NCBI GenBank assembly: GCA_020634375.1
Contig: JACKBX010000013.1
Span: 1 to 64,000, forward strand
Origin: Ardenticatenaceae bacterium
GTDB taxonomy: Bacteria > Chloroflexota > Anaerolineae > Promineifilales > Promineifilaceae
DNA length: 64,000 nt
Direction of reading: 5' to 3'
The translations under genes and the position numbers were made by a program. The notes under the pieces are model-generated. The model was not told the origin of the DNA. It searched no databases and saw nothing but the letters and a program-made list of their open reading frames with translations. Positions 61,240-64,000 of this stretch are shown here, piece by piece (within the stretch, counting starts at the first letter, position 1; each line of letters starts with the position of its first letter).

Positions 61240-61890
61240 TTAAGCGTTTTTCTGGCGAATTTCGAAGCTTATCCCAACAAAAATTAGCAAGAACCCAACG
61301 AGCAAAAAGATAAAGAGGAGAACGCCTGTGCCTGCCCCACCAGAAACGGGTAATAAAACGCGGGCCGAGCTAGCTTTTTGCACGCAGAAATTTACATCGG
61401 TAACGACCAGGCTATCCTCATAAACAGGCGCGTATTGTGTCTCCTCTGAGGTAACAACCCACTCTGAGCCGGGGCGAGCCGTCACAGCCCAATAACTAAG
61501 GCCAGCGGCAACCAACCCATATCCACCATCCGGGCCAGAGCTTAAGTTGATAACAGTCTGTTCGTCGCTGCTGACAAATTCGATGGGGATATTGGCAACT
61601 GGGTTTTCGCCAGAGATATTGGTGTTGATGCAACGGCCGTCACCATCTACATCTTCGTAAACCATGCCGCGAATCGTGCCGCGTGGTTCAGCCGCACTTG
61701 CATGATTTTGGAGTTCTGGTGTAGCTGTTGGTGGAACGGGGGTTTCTGTTGGTCGGGTAGGCGTATCTTGGGCAATAGGGGCCATTGTAGGCGTAGGGCG
61801 CGGCTCCTGAGCAAAAACTGGGGCCATTCCCATAAACAAAATAAGTAAAACACCTGAAAAAACTAGTGGGTTTTTGATCTTCTGGAACAT
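61240..61890 (-). CDS. Anchored surface protein with SdrD/Cna_B-like domain
   Basis: A 216-residue protein. The signal peptide (LLILFMGMAPVFAQE) is followed by a T/P-rich stretch, then a Cna_B/SdrD-like domain (GTIRGMVYEDVDGDGRCI, about residues 74-175) with cysteines at both ends, and a C-terminal LLPVSGGAGTGVLLFIFLLVGFLLIFVGISFEIRQK. The last segment has a sortase-type layout (LPxxG-like motif, hydrophobic span, charged tail), though LPVSGG is not a canonical LPxTG. By context it is a cell-surface protein, possibly partnered with the giant protein encoded opposite. Confidence 0.8.
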   Translation of the reverse strand: MFQKIKNPLVFSGVLLILFMGMAPVFAQEPRPTPTMAPIAQDTPTRPTETPVPPTATPELQNHASAAEPRGTIRGMVYEDVDGDGRCINTNISGENPVANIPIEFVSSDEQTVINLSSGPDGGYGLVAAGLSYWAVTARPGSEWVVTSEETQYAPVYEDSLVVTDVNFCVQKASSARVLLPVSGGAGTGVLLFIFLLVGFLLIFVGISFEIRQKNA

Positions 61891-61916
61891 GGTTAACCTC
61901 TTGATTTATTATCTGG

Positions 61917-61957
61917 ACACTATATTATCAAACATAACATAATATGTCTGATAGTGT
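61917..61957. promoter_or_regulatory. AT-rich inverted repeat upstream of the anchored protein gene
   Basis: ACACTAT followed by ATCAAACATA faces TATGTCTGATAGTGT as an imperfect inverted repeat. It lies in the upstream region of the surface protein gene and has operator-like shape. No regulator is known. Confidence 0.35.
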
Positions 61958-62003
61958 ACAATTATTTGCCACACGATTCAAGTGATTTGACCAAAAGTAC
62001 CAG

Positions 62004-63305
62004 TTAGATGGCTATACCTCCCTGTTCCTCCAGTTGTTTAGCTTGCTTCGAGTGAAAACCCATGAAAATCAACCAAAGTGCGCTCATAACGAGGCCAGTA
62101 ATGCCAAAAATGGCCGTGGTTTGCCGCACGCTCAATCCCAAGTTATCTTGGAAAAAACCTGCAAGATAAGTCGAAATTGACTGAGTCAAAGTCAGGACAG
62201 CAAATTCAAAAGCAAAAACCCGCCCTCGAAGAGAATCCGGCACCAACATTTGCAGCAACGCGGCAGAAAACACCCACACCACTCCTGAGCCAACCGTTCT
62301 CACCAACGTGGCAAAAGAAAAAATGCCCAAACTCGGAGAAATACTCAAGCCGAGAATCCCCCCAGAAAGTAAAACAAACCCGACCGCCACCGCCCACAAC
62401 ATACGATGATAAGCATCCCCAAAAATCCGTCGGAGAAAAATCGGGCCAATTCCCGTACCCAAGCCACTGATCACGTAAACAATACCCAACGTAACCGAAG
62501 CACCCGATTCGATATGCAATCGGTCAAACCATTTCAGGTCGTTTATGGGGAAAATTTTGTCAGCATAATTGATTTCTAAAACATTAATTGCACCCCAAAC
62601 CAATGAGCCCGCTCCCTTTGCTAAACTAACCCCCATAACAAATGGAACCCCTAACAGATATCGAAACCCGCCGACAAAAGTTAGCCACCCTCGTTCCTGC
62701 GCTGGAGCTTCAGTCTCTCGCTGGTACTCTAATACAACAATTCGACTAATGCACCAGGCTGAAAAGACAAAAGTGAATGCATCCATTACAAAAGCGGCTG
62801 CAATACCCAAAACAGCAGCAACAATCCCCCCAAGAAAGGCACCCAAAGCCAGCATCGTGCTCCACGTTAAACTATCCAGTGCATTAGCCGTTACCAAATC
62901 TTGTCTCTCTACAACATTTGAGAGAACGGCCGTGCGTGCAGGAGTAAATAACGCACTCAACGAAAATTGCGTAATAGTCAACAAATAAAGCAACCAGATC
63001 CGAGAAGGGGAATTGATTAGCAACAGCGAAAGAACGGTGCCCGCCCGCAATAAATCAGTAAAAATCATAATATGGCGACGATTAAAACGGTCAGCCAAGA
63101 CACCCGCAACTGGACTAAAAACAAACAACGGCACAAAACGCGCCAAAAACAAATAGCTTACAGCAATACCAGAACCAGAAAGACCAGTAATCAACTGCGC
63201 AGAAGCAAGTAAATTAAACCAATCCCCCAGTTGAGTAATCACACTACCGAGCCATAAAAACCGATAATTCCGATTACTCCGCAATAAGACAATATATTGT
63301 TTCAT
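62004..63305 (-). CDS. Major facilitator superfamily transporter
   Basis: A 433-residue protein with 12 hydrophobic helices. NRNYRFLWLGSVITQLGDWFN at the N-terminus and ADRFNRRHIMIFTDLLRAG in the loop between TM2 and TM3 match the MFS motif of EntS/MacB-associated (MFS_3) exporters. LRGRVFAFEFAVLTLTQ lies in the C-terminal half. It is probably an exporter of a small molecule or drug, with substrate unknown. It starts just after the terminator of the rRNA operon, in the same direction. Confidence 0.9.
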   Translation of the reverse strand: MKQYIVLLRSNRNYRFLWLGSVITQLGDWFNLLASAQLITGLSGSGIAVSYLFLARFVPLFVFSPVAGVLADRFNRRHIMIFTDLLRAGTVLSLLLINSPSRIWLLYLLTITQFSLSALFTPARTAVLSNVVERQDLVTANALDSLTWSTMLALGAFLGGIVAAVLGIAAAFVMDAFTFVFSAWCISRIVVLEYQRETEAPAQERGWLTFVGGFRYLLGVPFVMGVSLAKGAGSLVWGAINVLEINYADKIFPINDLKWFDRLHIESGASVTLGIVYVISGLGTGIGPIFLRRIFGDAYHRMLWAVAVGFVLLSGGILGLSISPSLGIFSFATLVRTVGSGVVWVFSAALLQMLVPDSLRGRVFAFEFAVLTLTQSISTYLAGFFQDNLGLSVRQTTAIFGITGLVMSALWLIFMGFHSKQAKQLEEQGGIAI

Positions 63306-63325
63306 AAAACTCAGTGGAAGATCCC

Positions 63326-63343
63326 CAAAAATAAAAAAAGGCC
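63326..63343 (-). terminator. Terminator of the rRNA operon
   Basis: On the minus strand the closing helix of the 5S RNA (CCAAGAGGCC) is followed directly by a run of T residues (63327-63339). It would end transcription from the rRNA operon. Confidence 0.7.
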
Positions 63344-63462
63344 TCTTGGCAATGACCTACTCTCCCAGGGGGTCGCCCCCCAAGTACCATCGGCGCTGAC
63401 GAGCTTAACTACCGGGTTCGGGATGGTACCGGGTGTACCCTCGTCGCTCAAATCACCAAGAG
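63344..63462 (-). rRNA. rrf: 5S ribosomal RNA
   Basis: Read on the minus strand the region begins CTCTTGGTGATTTGAGCGAC and contains CACCCGGTACCATCCCGAAC, the loop B/C signature of 5S rRNA, and GTAGTTAAGCTC. It ends GAGTAGGTCATTGCCAAGAG, with the 5' and 3' ends forming the closing helix I. It lies about 85 bp downstream of the 23S gene. The exact ends may be off by a few bases. Confidence 0.95.
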
Positions 63463-63547
63463 ACCTTCTCTTAAATCACTATTTGTTAATTTACTATAAT
63501 AACCAACTACAACCAACTGCCAGAATACCGAGTTCTCCGTACCATGC

Positions 63548-64000
<453 letters not shown>

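Overview
The window looks like a chromosomal segment of an uncultured member of the Chloroflexota, probably Anaerolineae-like. This is inferred from gene types (BNR-repeat and beta-helix surface proteins with T/P-rich linkers, a YLPVVLK-type motif, split PurH, BMP-type nucleoside transporter, SARP regulator) and not from a phylogenetic test. The window ends inside an rRNA operon on the minus strand (23S then 5S). No phage, transposase, CRISPR array or tRNA was recognised.

Layout. (1) 1-19311, all minus strand: a cell-surface polysaccharide locus. It holds an asparagine-synthase-like enzyme (cut by the window edge), two sulfotransferases, three GT2 glycosyltransferases (one apparently split by a frameshift), a GT39-like membrane protein, an O-antigen-ligase-like protein, a Wzm/Wzt-type ABC exporter, a B12-binding radical SAM protein and a hexapeptide acyltransferase, plus two membrane-anchored BNR-repeat proteins. 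(2) 19582-22654, plus strand: CDP-glucose 4,6-dehydratase and an S9 peptidase. (3) 22836-28667: a 1,943-residue protein combining a glycosidase-like N-terminus, three effector-associated-domain-like repeats, TPRs and a McrB-like AAA+ ATPase. It is followed by a small phasin-like gene, a CheY-like regulator and a three-gene ABC-2 exporter. (4) 33290-35738: split purine-biosynthesis enzymes and an HD hydrolase. (5) 36172-41218: a SARP-type regulator, a likely structured small RNA, a small membrane protein, a DinB-ankyrin fusion and a secreted repeat protein. (6) 41383-47291, minus strand: a complete BMP-family nucleoside-type ABC importer whose binding protein carries two BMP domains. (7) 47726-61158: a Flp-type pilin and a 4,276-residue beta-helix surface protein. 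(8) 61240-64000: an anchored surface protein, an MFS transporter, and 5S and partial 23S rRNA.

Two features cut across the window. The palindrome ACGGCCGT occurs about 120 times by hand count (about one per 530 bp, where one or two would be expected by chance). It falls in coding DNA in several reading frames, reading as TAV, NGR or RP. It resembles the HIP1 phenomenon of cyanobacteria but with a different sequence. Gene borders also carry short tandem heptamers arranged as inverted repeats (GTGAAAC, GTGTCAG, CATTCAC and TTCATCC types), which often supply or abut the stop codon. The best candidates for something new are the ACGGCCGT motif, the McrB/EAD/TPR/glycosidase-like fusion, the small RNA at about 37546-37755, and the heptamer hairpins.
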